Shown here one piece after another: positions 48,978 to 57,713 of a stretch of 64,000 nt of DNA. The DNA is from Pseudomonas serboccidentalis (GTDB taxonomy: Bacteria; Pseudomonadota; Gammaproteobacteria; Pseudomonadales; Pseudomonadaceae): assembly GCF_028830055.1 (NCBI RefSeq), contig NZ_CP101655.1, positions 4,926,162 to 4,990,161 on the forward strand, read 5' to 3'. The position numbers and the translations under genes were made by a program. Below the pieces are notes generated by a model, which was not told the origin of the DNA, did no database searches, and was given only the letters and a program-made list of their open reading frames with translations. The number at the start of each line of letters is the position of its first letter. Within the stretch, counting starts at the first letter, position 1.

Positions 48978-49487
48978 ATGTCTGAACCACTTCTCCCGAC
49001 TCGTTTCACCCGCAACAAAACCCACCTGCATGCCCTTCTGGTCGAGAACCAAGCGTGGTTCTGTGTCCATGAACTGGGCCGGTTGATGGGCAAACATCTT
49101 GATGAGCGCCAGTTGCGCAAACTCGACGCTGATCAGCGGCAGATGATGCGCGTGGAGACCTATGGCGAGGCTGAGGAACACATGATGGTGAGTGAGTCTG
49201 GTGTGTATGCACTGCTGATCTATCACTACTGTCCTGAGTACCGGCAGCTTCGTGAGTGGCTGACGCATCAGGTCGTGCCTACGCTGCGTGATGCTCGTCC
49301 GGCGCGCTCGGTTGAGCGTCCGATATTGAGTGTCTTGAGTTGGCCGCAGATGTCGCTGAGCACGTTGCACTGGCAGGACGAGCCGTGGATTCGGTTGCGG
49401 GATATGCCTTGTTTGCTGGCGGAAGATCCGTTCAATCGGCAGGAGTCCTGGTGGCGTAAGGCTTCGCGATTGTTGCGTGGTTGCTGA
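48978..49487 (+). CDS. BRO-N domain protein (phage antirepressor-like)
   Basis: 169 residues. Residues 10-105 show the BRO-N pattern (WFCVHELGRLMGKHLDERQLRKLDADQ, then SESGVYALLIYHY), the DNA-binding fold of BRO/KilA-type phage proteins. An unrecognised C-terminal half follows. The start at 48978 follows GGAGG at a suitable distance. In phages this domain regulates or antirepresses; here it is isolated, upstream of a bacteriocin, and may act as its regulator. Confidence 0.85.
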   Translation: MSEPLLPTRFTRNKTHLHALLVENQAWFCVHELGRLMGKHLDERQLRKLDADQRQMMRVETYGEAEEHMMVSESGVYALLIYHYCPEYRQLREWLTHQVVPTLRDARPARSVERPILSVLSWPQMSLSTLHWQDEPWIRLRDMPCLLAEDPFNRQESWWRKASRLLRGC

Positions 49488-49497
49488 TGGTTTAAAG

Positions 49498-49531
49498 ATC
49501 CGCTGTTTGAGGTTCAAGTAGCGGATTTTTT
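49498..49531 (+). terminator. BRO-N gene terminator
   Basis: ATCCGCT/AGCGGAT stem with T6 directly after. Confidence 0.8.
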
Positions 49532-49716
49532 GTGGCTCAAAATGCTTGGGGGGGGACGACGCCCACCGCCCCACAGACTTCGCACTGACACCCAAATCAA
49601 ACAGCGACAATTCCCAATCTCATCCCAGACCCGTCCTACAGCCTCAATGCATCACCTTCGTTAACGTCGCCCGGCTTCTTTCCAGTGCGAGCGATAAATG
49701 AACGAAAGGATGATCA

Positions 49717-50910
49717 GTGGCTGGCAAAAAGGATATTCCCCGGGTCAGGAACCCACCTTCAGGTGACGGGCATCACGTCACCTACCGGTTCATGAACGCG
49801 ACCGAACTGGCCGAGCGCGAAGCCACGCAGAACGCTTATGAGGCCATGCTGGTCCGGCAGGATGCGTTTGAGCGCAGCCGGCAGGTCGCAGCCAATAAAG
49901 ACGACGCGGTTCGGGCCGGATGCGTGTTCGCGAAGTCTTGCAAGCTGCCGGACGCGATCATTGATTACTCGAATCCCTCCGGGATGGTGCCGACCGACAG
50001 CCTGAGGGATTACGGCGAATTCGCCTTGCTCGGTACCCGTGGGGCCGATGATGCCGGGCTGCTGAATCTGCAAACCATCAGCGGCAATACCGTTTCACTT
50101 GGCCTCGGGCGCCTTGCTCTTAGCAGCCCGTCACTCGCCACGCCAGCAATAGGTCTTGGAGCCGCCATCGGCGCTACCGGTGCAGCACTCATGACCGGCA
50201 TGGTCGCTTTGCTCTGGACGCCCAGCCTGGGTGACAGCGCTCTCTACACCGAGGAACAATTGCGCGCCCTCAAGCAGGCCCGCACCCGTGTTCGCCTGCG
50301 CATCGAGCAACAAACCGACGGCGCGCTCAAAGGTTATGCCTTCTACACCGGCAAGAATCGCGACTGGGAAATGGTCGATGTCGTGAAGCTGGAAACCCGC
50401 GACAGCCGGTACGTCGCGAATCTGGGTGAAGGTGTCGAGCTGATCTGGACACCCGCCGTAGACGGCTCCGACATCCTCGGCATTCCTGCTCTGGAAGCCG
50501 CCCCGCAGGCCCCGCACATCTGGGTTTACCCGCCAACAAAAGCGGTGAACGACATCCTTGTGAATCCGGTTTATCCACCGGAGTACAAGGACTTCATTCT
50601 GGTGTTTCCGGAGAGTTCGGGGGTCAGGCCGGTTTATATTGTGGTGAGTGTTTCTGATCACAAATATCATCCGGCACCCAAAGGATTAAGTGCGTTTCCC
50701 GACGCAACACCAGCAAAACAGAAGACCAGGGTCAAAGGACGAGGTACTCGTATGCGTTGGAAAACCAAGGATGGGCTGATTCTGGAATGGGATTATCAAC
50801 ATGGTGCTGTAGAGATGTACGACAAACGCGGTCGGCATCTGGGCGAATTCGATGCTGACACTGGTGAGCAGAACAAACCGGCCGATTCAAAGAGAAGGAT
50901 AGAACCATGA
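49717..50910 (+). CDS. S-type-pyocin-like bacteriocin with colicin E3 RNase domain
   Basis: 397 residues. A helical, charged N-terminus (about 1-70) is followed by a small glycine-rich hydrophobic segment (about 130-165), an S-type pyocin-like middle domain (about 175-325), and a C-terminal rRNase domain (about 335-397). The last contains EWDYQHGAVEMYDKRGRHLG and ends SKRRIEP. The colicin E3 catalytic set Asp510-His513-Glu517-Arg545 is matched by Asp, His three residues on, Glu four residues after that, and Arg near the end. It should cut 16S rRNA at the decoding site. The protein is short compared with pyocins and has no obvious receptor-binding domain. GTG start with AAAGGA upstream. It overlaps the immunity gene (ATGA at 50907). 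Confidence 0.88.
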   Translation: MAGKKDIPRVRNPPSGDGHHVTYRFMNATELAEREATQNAYEAMLVRQDAFERSRQVAANKDDAVRAGCVFAKSCKLPDAIIDYSNPSGMVPTDSLRDYGEFALLGTRGADDAGLLNLQTISGNTVSLGLGRLALSSPSLATPAIGLGAAIGATGAALMTGMVALLWTPSLGDSALYTEEQLRALKQARTRVRLRIEQQTDGALKGYAFYTGKNRDWEMVDVVKLETRDSRYVANLGEGVELIWTPAVDGSDILGIPALEAAPQAPHIWVYPPTKAVNDILVNPVYPPEYKDFILVFPESSGVRPVYIVVSVSDHKYHPAPKGLSAFPDATPAKQKTRVKGRGTRMRWKTKDGLILEWDYQHGAVEMYDKRGRHLGEFDADTGEQNKPADSKRRIEP

Positions 50911-51140
50911 CTCACGTTATTTATGCGTTTGATCGATCCACCGAAGCTCTGATCTTCGAAGTGCCTATCTCGGCGGAGAATATCGAGCAGCTGCGAGTCA
51001 TCATGAAATGGAATGACGCAGAAGACGAACTCTACGGTTACGATCTTGATTTTCAGCAGCTAGCACAATTGGAAACGTTAACCGGAAGATCCTTCTACGA
51101 TCCTCAATACGATTACCAACTGGCTAGCTACGGGGATTAA
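50907..51140 (+). CDS. Candidate immunity protein 1
   Basis: 77 residues, acidic and soluble. It overlaps the toxin stop by 4 bases, typical of toxin-immunity pairs. It is not recognisable as the cloacin/colicin E3 immunity fold, so it may be another immunity family. It is clearly paralogous to the next gene (shared AFD, IM.W, GYDL, QL..LE.L.G, Y.P.Y..QL). Confidence 0.7.
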   Translation: MTHVIYAFDRSTEALIFEVPISAENIEQLRVIMKWNDAEDELYGYDLDFQQLAQLETLTGRSFYDPQYDYQLASYGD

Positions 51141-51180
51141 AGTTCAGGACACCCAGCGACGGCACGAGGACAGTAGATCC

Positions 51181-51411
51181 ATGATCTATCTAATCGAGGC
51201 ATTTGATAAAGACAGCGGTTTCATGGCATCTGAAGAGAAACTCCCAAATGCATCGGATCAGTCTATAAAAACCATCATGGGATGGACGGCAGAACAGGAA
51301 GGATGGGAGGGATACGATCTCTCGCACGAACAGCTTGGAGCTTTGGAAAAACTGCTGGGGAAGGGAATTTATAACCCTGCTTATAAAATCCAGCTCAATT
51401 GCAATGTGTAA
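51181..51411 (+). CDS. Candidate immunity protein 2 (paralogue)
   Basis: 76 residues. It shares the AFD...IM.W...GYDL..EQL..LE.L.G...Y.P.Y..QL pattern with its upstream neighbour but differs in most other positions, so its specificity may differ. It is followed within three bases by a relic of a toxin 3' end (51414-51450), which suggests it came with another toxin. Confidence 0.65.
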   Translation: MIYLIEAFDKDSGFMASEEKLPNASDQSIKTIMGWTAEQEGWEGYDLSHEQLGALEKLLGKGIYNPAYKIQLNCNV

Positions 51412-51413
51412 AC

Positions 51414-51450
51414 GATGGTTCTGACACCGGTGAGCAGAACAAACCGGTCG
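51414..51450 (+). pseudogene. Relic of a colicin-E3-like toxin C-terminus
   Basis: The stretch repeats the toxin coding end at 50851-50884 almost base for base (GATG, then TGACACYGGTGAGCAGAAC, then AAACCGG), and in the same sense it encodes DTGEQNKP. No complete toxin accompanies it. It is a scar of recombination between toxin cassettes. Confidence 0.65.
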
Positions 51451-51467
51451 CGCGTTCGCCGGCGTTG

Positions 51468-51484
51468 GGGCTGCTCCGCAGCCC
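51468..51484. repeat. GC hairpin after immunity genes
   Basis: GGGCTGC/GCAGCCC around TCC. It is followed by Pseudomonas-repeat-like fragments; a weak terminator is possible. Confidence 0.4.
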
Positions 51485-51681
51485 AGCGGGAGCAAGCTCC
51501 CTCACCACAGGGGGATGTGTGGCCTGCGATGTTGGGGTGAGGATTGAAATCTGGTTGATGCCTGGAATCGCCAGCAGGCTGGCTCCTACAGGTTTTGCAT
51601 CATCCTGAAAACAATCAGTGCAAGCCGCGCCGCCTCCCGCTATTAATACCCCTCCCCCCACTCAAGGATCCGAGCCCTGCC

Positions 51682-52665
51682 ATGAAATTCGATCTCGCCT
51701 ACTGCCTCAGCCTCGACGACAAGTTGTCGATCTATGACGTTCGCGATCTCAATTTCGATGAGACGGTGGCGTTTGACTCGGCGAAAGAGCACTTCCAGTG
51801 CCCCAACGATGCCTGTCGTTTGGCGTTTGATGCGTCGAATGAACTGGGCACCTTCAACGCCAAGAACGTGAATTACGTGCGCACGCCGCACTTCAAGAAT
51901 CTGCCCACGACGCAACATGTGGTGGGTTGTCCGTATGTGAGTTTGAAGGCGTCGGCGTCTGGCGTTGAGACGGCGGATGGCGACGTGGATGACGGTCGTG
52001 AGGAACATTTCCCATCAGAGCTGTTGCTGACGCGGCGTGAGTATGTGCGCAAGCCTGCTGCGCCCGCGGGGGTGGCGGATGTGTTGCGGGATGATCCGGT
52101 GCGGGTGGCGCAGGTGAGTTCGAAAGAGTCGCCGGGGCGTGAGACGGCGCCGGACAAGACCAGTGTGTTTGCGCATCCGGTGGAGTGTTTTGTGTCTAAC
52201 TTCGCCGACAAGGAGTTGCTCAAGCGCATGCCGTTGAAGATCGGTGAGCACACGGCGCCTTATGGGTCGTTCTTCAAGAAGATTGAGTATCTGACGGACA
52301 ACAAGGGGCTGATTTACTGGGGCAAGATCAAGGAGATCAAGGATTACACCCAGAGTTTTCGCATCGATTTCGAGCAGAAGGTCTGGTTCAAGCAGGCGGA
52401 TGAGGCGAAGAAGAAGCCGTATTCGGTGAACGTTTACTTGAGCAAGAAGTTGATCGACAACTACCGCAAGCGCAAGGCGTTTCTGGAAGAGATCAAGCAC
52501 GCGATCGACAGCGATAAGGAGTTGTTCTGTTTCTTCTATGGCGTGACGCCGGAGTTGAAGCAGGTGCCGAGCAAGAAGAACCCCGAACAGACGTTCGGGG
52601 TGTTCAGTGCCAACATCGAGAACCTGGATCACTTCATTGTGCGAGAGGCGCCGGGGTTGGCGTGA
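51682..52665 (+). CDS. Zinc-ribbon-containing unknown protein
   Basis: 327 residues. Near the N-terminus lies a Cys/His array (FQCPNDAC ... HF ... QHVVGCPY) like the zinc ribbon at the start of CoiA-type proteins. An acidic linker and a C-terminal lysine-rich domain (about 200-320) follow. No nuclease signature could be fixed. The ATG at 51682 (MKFDLAYCLSLDD) is used; an upstream frame is not conserved-looking. It converges on the next gene with 3 bp between stops. Possibly a defence or DNA-processing protein. Confidence 0.6.
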   Translation: MKFDLAYCLSLDDKLSIYDVRDLNFDETVAFDSAKEHFQCPNDACRLAFDASNELGTFNAKNVNYVRTPHFKNLPTTQHVVGCPYVSLKASASGVETADGDVDDGREEHFPSELLLTRREYVRKPAAPAGVADVLRDDPVRVAQVSSKESPGRETAPDKTSVFAHPVECFVSNFADKELLKRMPLKIGEHTAPYGSFFKKIEYLTDNKGLIYWGKIKEIKDYTQSFRIDFEQKVWFKQADEAKKKPYSVNVYLSKKLIDNYRKRKAFLEEIKHAIDSDKELFCFFYGVTPELKQVPSKKNPEQTFGVFSANIENLDHFIVREAPGLA

Positions 52666-52668
52666 CGG

Positions 52669-53859
52669 TTAGTCTTTGGGCAGTTGAAGTTCGACCGCGC
52701 CCGGGTGTTGTTTGACGACGGCGTACGGCAGGACCGACCAGTCGGGCCTGTCGCAAGAGCGTTGTACGCGAGCGAAGTAAGCACCCAGGTACAGGCCCTT
52801 ATCAGTGAAGTACCACGGTGAAGTTCCCCAGATGCTTTCATCTGTGAAATCACAGTCGTCATCTTGCGCCGGTTTCTTCATTTCCGTGGGGTACAGGGCG
52901 GTGAATTGCTTGATGACCCAAGGCACCAGCTCTTTGCTGACATACCGATAACGCGCGTCACTTTCGGCCTCGCTCAGCGGTTTGTCGCCAAGGCTGTCGC
53001 GCTCGGCGTGTAGCAATGGTTTGCCTTCACCGACCCACAACACATCTTCAAGCGACAGTGGGTGACCGGTTTTCACGTCGATGTTGAGCGGGGAATCACC
53101 GAAATCCGGATGCGCGCCGCCGCAGTAATAGCTGGTGGAGATGTTCAGGCTGACCACGGCTGGCGAGATCATTTTCGGCTCTGCCTGCTGCATGAATTCG
53201 ACGTTTTCTCCACCCCGCAACTGGCAGCTATGGTAACTGATGACTTCATTCCAGAGTCGCCCGAGCAACTGCTGGTTTACCCGCTGCTGATCATCTTTCG
53301 ACAATCCGGACTCCACGCTGAACAGTGAGATCTTTGTCTCAGGCTCCGTCCACCATTGCAGGTCGTAGCCCATGAAGTTTTCTTTCTTCGCCGGTTTCAG
53401 TTTGAGTCCCTGCAGGCGCAGATACTCGTAAGGCTCGCCGTTTGGCAGCGCGGCAATGAACGGCAAAGTTGCTGATGTTGGCGCGGGAAGTTTGGCCTCG
53501 GCGAGTTTAACCGGCAGTTTCTTTCCCTGCGGACTTTGCCATTCGCCCTGCCAGCCATTGGCAGTCTCTTCCAGCTTCAGAGTCGGCAGCGGTTTGTCGT
53601 CGCCATAGCGGTTGTTGCCTTCAACCAGGCTCAACGTGCTGTCTTGCAGCGAACCGCTAAGTTCCAGGTCGCGGTGATACTTCTCATAGAAGTAGCGACC
53701 GGTGACTTCGTCCTGCTGCGTGGTGTTGAGCTCAACCACAATCGGCATCTTGCCCAGCGTACCGGTGAACACGCGCCGGCCGTCTTCAGCTTGGGCAGTG
53801 GCAATCAGTGTGAACAGCGCCGCAGCGTATGGCGCCAGACGTGACAGTCCCTTGAACAT
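52669..53859 (-). CDS. Periplasmic DUF3298-like protein
   Basis: 396 residues. Signal peptide at 1-24 (ALFTLIATAQA). The C-terminal half contains the YYCGGAHPDFG pattern and the NIDVKTGHPLSLEDVL stretch typical of DUF3298/PdaC-like domains, with extra cysteines. The role is unknown; related domains occur in cell-wall-associated or anti-sigma proteins. Confidence 0.8.
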   Translation of the reverse strand: MFKGLSRLAPYAAALFTLIATAQAEDGRRVFTGTLGKMPIVVELNTTQQDEVTGRYFYEKYHRDLELSGSLQDSTLSLVEGNNRYGDDKPLPTLKLEETANGWQGEWQSPQGKKLPVKLAEAKLPAPTSATLPFIAALPNGEPYEYLRLQGLKLKPAKKENFMGYDLQWWTEPETKISLFSVESGLSKDDQQRVNQQLLGRLWNEVISYHSCQLRGGENVEFMQQAEPKMISPAVVSLNISTSYYCGGAHPDFGDSPLNIDVKTGHPLSLEDVLWVGEGKPLLHAERDSLGDKPLSEAESDARYRYVSKELVPWVIKQFTALYPTEMKKPAQDDDCDFTDESIWGTSPWYFTDKGLYLGAYFARVQRSCDRPDWSVLPYAVVKQHPGAVELQLPKD

Positions 53860-53922
53860 GGATCGATCCCTGAATGAATGAGGCTGCGGAGTATGCAGAG
53901 GATGCGCGCAGGAATCGAGGCT

Positions 53923-54738
53923 CTACTTGAGCAGCATGCCTAGCATCACGATGATCAGCAGCGCGATGTACACCCACGCATGCACCCGATCCGGAATCCG
54001 CCCGATCCACGGCGTGGCCATTCGAATCCCCAGCAACGACCCCAGCGTCAGCACCGCAAACGCCAGCAGATCCACATAACCGACAAACCACGCGCCCAGA
54101 TCCGTTTCGCTGAAACCGGCCAGTGCCATGTAGGTCAACGTTCCGGCCACTGCCACCGGCACGCTCAATGGGTTAGCCATGGACGTGGCTTGCGACATGC
54201 TCAACCCGCACCGGCGCAGGAGCGGCACGGTCATGACGCTTCCTCCTACGCCGAGGAACGTGGCGATGGCGCCGATGCCTACACCGCCGCCATACGTTTC
54301 TGTACTGCTGAGTCGGCGTGGGATGACGCCTTCGGTGCGAGTGAGAAAGCCGCGTCTGAGCAGGCAGTCGATGATAGTCACGCCGAGGTAGGTGATGAAG
54401 GCGTAGCGAATGACGTCGCCACTGACCCACACCGCGGCTATCGCGCCAATGATCGCGCCGAGGGCGATGAAGCCTCCGAGTGGCCATAGGTAATGGCGGA
54501 TCAGGTTGCCGGCGCGGCGGTGTTTGTCGGTGGCGATCAGGGCGTTGACGATCATTACGCAGGTCGAGGTGGCGACAGCGATGTGCATTGCCGATTGGCC
54601 GATGGGGTCGTCGGCGCCGTGGCTGGCGGTGAGCAGGCGGTAGAGCAGCGGCACGACGACGAAGCCGCCGCCGAAGCCGAAGAGCACGGCGGTGATGCCG
54701 GTCAGGCAGCCGAATAGGGTCAGTAATAGGTAAAACAT
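53923..54738 (-). CDS. TauE/SafE family sulfite exporter-like permease
   Basis: 271 residues, about eight membrane helices, with the repeated glycine-rich motif (FGFGGGFVVVPLL, ATFLGVGGSVMTVPLL) of the TauE/SafE family. The substrate is unknown, probably an organosulfonate, sulfite or thiol. It is divergent from an AraC-type regulator that may control it. Confidence 0.9.
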   Translation of the reverse strand: MFYLLLTLFGCLTGITAVLFGFGGGFVVVPLLYRLLTASHGADDPIGQSAMHIAVATSTCVMIVNALIATDKHRRAGNLIRHYLWPLGGFIALGAIIGAIAAVWVSGDVIRYAFITYLGVTIIDCLLRRGFLTRTEGVIPRRLSSTETYGGGVGIGAIATFLGVGGSVMTVPLLRRCGLSMSQATSMANPLSVPVAVAGTLTYMALAGFSETDLGAWFVGYVDLLAFAVLTLGSLLGIRMATPWIGRIPDRVHAWVYIALLIIVMLGMLLK

Positions 54739-54850
54739 GGCACGTCTTCCGGTGATGGGGAGCAGTCGACGATAGAGCGGCGCGACTTGGCCTGCTTCAG
54801 CAACTCAGCCAATAATGTTTGCGTTTACGCCAACTACCGGAAAACGCTCG

Positions 54851-55618
54851 ATGCGCAATGTTTCGATCAATCTGCTGGATGACACGCCACGCCCGGTGGT
54901 GGCGATCGGTACGGATTATTCCCACGGCCATCTGTTGCCATTTCATACGCATCGGCGGGCGCAACTGTTGTACGGCGCGACCGGAGTGATGCAGGTCCGC
55001 ACGCATGACGGCAACTGGGTGGTGCCGCCGCAACGGGCGGTGTGGATTCCGCCGGGGGTGGCGCATGAGGTGTTGATGCTGGGGGTGAGCACGCGCAGCT
55101 TGTACATCGAGCCGGGGGCGGTGGACTTGGGGCAGCGCTGCCAGGTGATCAGCGTTTCGCCGTTGATGCGGCACTTGTTGATGGAGGCTGTGGAAGTGCC
55201 GCAGGCCTATGACCTCGACGGACGCGACGGTGTGCTGATCGAGCTGTTGCTGCATGAACTGGCGGGCAGTGTGCCCCTGCCCTTGCACATTCCACTGCCG
55301 ACTGACGGAAAGCTCCTGGCTTTGTGTCAGAGATTTCTGCATCAACCCAACGCCCATCAGTCGCCGCAACACTGGGCCGAGCAGTTGCACATAAGCTTGC
55401 GCACCTTCAACAGACTGTTTCGCCAGCAAACGGGGCTGAGCTTCAGCCAATGGCGGCAACAGGCCTGCGTGGTGCTGGCACTGGCACGGCTGGCGGCCGG
55501 TGAAGCGGTGACGCGGATCGCCCTGGACTTCGGTTATGAGAGCCCCGCGGCGTTCTCGACGATGTTCCGGCGCATCCTCGGACAGGCACCGTCCGTCTGG
55601 TTGGAGGCGGCGAACTAG
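54851..55618 (+). CDS. AraC-family regulator with cupin sensor domain
   Basis: 255 residues. A cupin domain (about 25-120, with HTHRRAQLLYGATG and WVVPPQRAVWIPPG) is followed by the AraC double HTH (about 150-255, with SLRTFNRLFRQQTG and VTRIALDFGYESPAAFSTMFRRILG). ATG at 54851 within the longer frame. Divergent from the TauE/SafE gene. Confidence 0.9.
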   Translation: MRNVSINLLDDTPRPVVAIGTDYSHGHLLPFHTHRRAQLLYGATGVMQVRTHDGNWVVPPQRAVWIPPGVAHEVLMLGVSTRSLYIEPGAVDLGQRCQVISVSPLMRHLLMEAVEVPQAYDLDGRDGVLIELLLHELAGSVPLPLHIPLPTDGKLLALCQRFLHQPNAHQSPQHWAEQLHISLRTFNRLFRQQTGLSFSQWRQQACVVLALARLAAGEAVTRIALDFGYESPAAFSTMFRRILGQAPSVWLEAAN

Positions 55619-55711
55619 GGCAAATCAAAAAATGCGTTTGATCCCGGCCGAAAACAACTGTACAAAAACACAGTACATTTTCAATCAGCACTCTTGAGCC
55701 CGGAGCACACC

Positions 55712-56029
55712 ATGGCCTCTCTTGCGATGAACCACATCCTTGAACGCATTGCCCTTTTCCAGTTCACCCCGACGCACTGCGTCCAGGCCCGAGCGATGCT
55801 TGGCTGGAGCGTGGAACAGCTGTCACGCGAGGCGGAGGTGGCGGTAGACGACATCCAACGCTTCGAGGCGCAGCAAGAGGTGACGGATGCGGCGCGGTTG
55901 GCGTTGGCTTATCGGCTTGAGGCGCAAGGGCTGGTGTTTTTTCCGGGGTTTGCGCCGGGGCGTGGCATGAATGTGCAAGGGGTCACGCCACACCGGGTGG
56001 ATCGCGAAGATTTCGCGATGGCCGATTGA
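55712..56029 (+). CDS. Small XRE-type helix-turn-helix protein
   Basis: 105 residues. The HTH lies at about residues 20-70 (FTPTHCVQARAMLGWSVEQLSREAEVAVDDIQRFE). The ATG at 55712 with GGAG is chosen over the TTG at 55694. A single-domain regulator; its target is unknown. Confidence 0.8.
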   Translation: MASLAMNHILERIALFQFTPTHCVQARAMLGWSVEQLSREAEVAVDDIQRFEAQQEVTDAARLALAYRLEAQGLVFFPGFAPGRGMNVQGVTPHRVDREDFAMAD

Positions 56030-56092
56030 ATCATCACGCGTTTGACAGAACGGCATCGCCCGTGGGAGCGACGCCGTTCTATGGCAGTAGCG

Positions 56093-57601
56093 TTATTTGA
56101 ATGCCGGGTGCTTGAGCTCGGCCGATTCTTGCTCATAGCTGTAAGCCATGGCCAGCAATTGCGGATCGCTCCAGCGTGTGCCGAAAAAGAAAACCGAGGT
56201 CGGCATGCCGTCAGCCCTCATGCCCGATGGCAAGGTGATCGCTGGATAACCCGCGACGGCGGCAGAAAACTGCGAATAGCCGTCGTCCTCGGAAACCAGC
56301 GCGTCGAGATTGTGTTCACGCAGTTGTTCGTCGATGGCCTCTTTGAAATTTGCGCGGAGGGTTTCGATGATCGCGGCCGCTTCCTGCGCTGTCGTGGTCG
56401 AAGCCTCTATCGCTTCAAGCATTGCCTGGCCGTAGCCTTCATGGCCGGGATTAATCCGGTTGAATTCAATCAACGACTGCAACGACTGAACAGGCAAGCC
56501 AGTGCGGCTGGCGAAGTATTCCGGCAGTTCATGCTTCATGCCGCCCATCAGTGCGTCAAAGTAGCCATCCATGTCGGGCATGCGAATCGTCAACGGAACC
56601 AGGGTCGCACCCTGCTCCTGCATGTTGGCCATTGCCATCAGGAATTCAAAGCTGGGGGTCAGCGGCACGCCGTAGGTTCCCGCGTAGGCGACAGGGTATC
56701 CAATGCGCTTGCCGTTCAAGGCATCCCTGGCAAGTAATGCGGTGTAATCGATACCGGCAGGCGCGTCTGTGGTGGCGGCATCGGCAACATCGACACCTTG
56801 AAGCGCGTTGAACATCAGCGCGGCGTCCATCACCGTGCGGGTTAACGTACCGGGTGTATCTTGCAGACGAGTAATGGGCACCACGCCCGATCGGCTGAAC
56901 AATCCTAGCGTCGGTTTGACACCCACCACACCATTGGCCGTTGCCGGGCATGTAATCGAGCCGTTGGTTTCGGTACCGATCGTGAGTGGCGCAAAACCCG
57001 CCGCAACGGCAACCGCCGACCCCGCGCTGGAGCCACAGACCCCGGCGCTCAGCACATGAGGATTTTTACTTTGGCCGCCACGTCCGCTCCAGCCATGGGG
57101 CAGCGTCATGTCACGCACATTGGCCCATTCGCTCATGTTGGTTTTGCCCAACACGATTGCACCGGCTGCGCGCAGTTGTTTAACGATAAACGCATCTTTC
57201 GCCGCTGACTGCCCCACCATGGCCAGAGAGCCAGCGCTGGTTTGCATCTTGTCAGCCGTATCGACGTTGTCCTTGAGCAAGACAGGAATGCCGTGCAGCG
57301 GACCGCGGATCTGGCCTGAAGCGCGCTCCCTGTCCAGAGCCGTCGCGATTTCGATCGCATCAGGGTTCAGCTCAATGATTGCGTTAAGGGATGGCCCTTG
57401 CTTGTCCAGCATCGCAATACGAGCCGTCAAATGCTCGACCAGCGTGACCGCGGTCAGTTCGTTGCTGGTCATCATTCTGCTGAGTTCACTGGCACTCGTG
57501 TATTCAAGCGCATCGGCTGCGCCAGCAATGTTTGGCGCCACCAGCGCAATCACAATGGCTCGGGCCAGCAAATTCGCTCGTTGTTTAATGCGGTACTTCA
57601 T
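56093..57601 (-). CDS. Secreted amidase-signature enzyme
   Basis: 502 residues. Signal peptide (about 1-28). Amidase-signature Ser-cisSer-Lys: Lys in VLLKDNVD, the central GSSAGSAVAVAAG and the following ETNGSITCPA. The periplasmic or exported localisation is unusual for the family, most of which are cytosolic. Substrate unknown. Confidence 0.9.
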   Translation of the reverse strand: MKYRIKQRANLLARAIVIALVAPNIAGAADALEYTSASELSRMMTSNELTAVTLVEHLTARIAMLDKQGPSLNAIIELNPDAIEIATALDRERASGQIRGPLHGIPVLLKDNVDTADKMQTSAGSLAMVGQSAAKDAFIVKQLRAAGAIVLGKTNMSEWANVRDMTLPHGWSGRGGQSKNPHVLSAGVCGSSAGSAVAVAAGFAPLTIGTETNGSITCPATANGVVGVKPTLGLFSRSGVVPITRLQDTPGTLTRTVMDAALMFNALQGVDVADAATTDAPAGIDYTALLARDALNGKRIGYPVAYAGTYGVPLTPSFEFLMAMANMQEQGATLVPLTIRMPDMDGYFDALMGGMKHELPEYFASRTGLPVQSLQSLIEFNRINPGHEGYGQAMLEAIEASTTTAQEAAAIIETLRANFKEAIDEQLREHNLDALVSEDDGYSQFSAAVAGYPAITLPSGMRADGMPTSVFFFGTRWSDPQLLAMAYSYEQESAELKHPAFK

Positions 57602-57713
57602 ATTTATCGTCCTTGTTTAGGCTAGTCACGAGTGAGTCATTCACTCGCGACCAAGCCTACCGAGAACGAAGGAAACAGCTGTCAGCCCCATACCCCTCAA
57701 ATGGTAGGAAAAG

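Noticed and set aside
50907..51140. Standard colicin E3 immunity protein
   Set aside because: The residue pattern does not match the cloacin/E3 immunity family I know; only position supports the immunity role.
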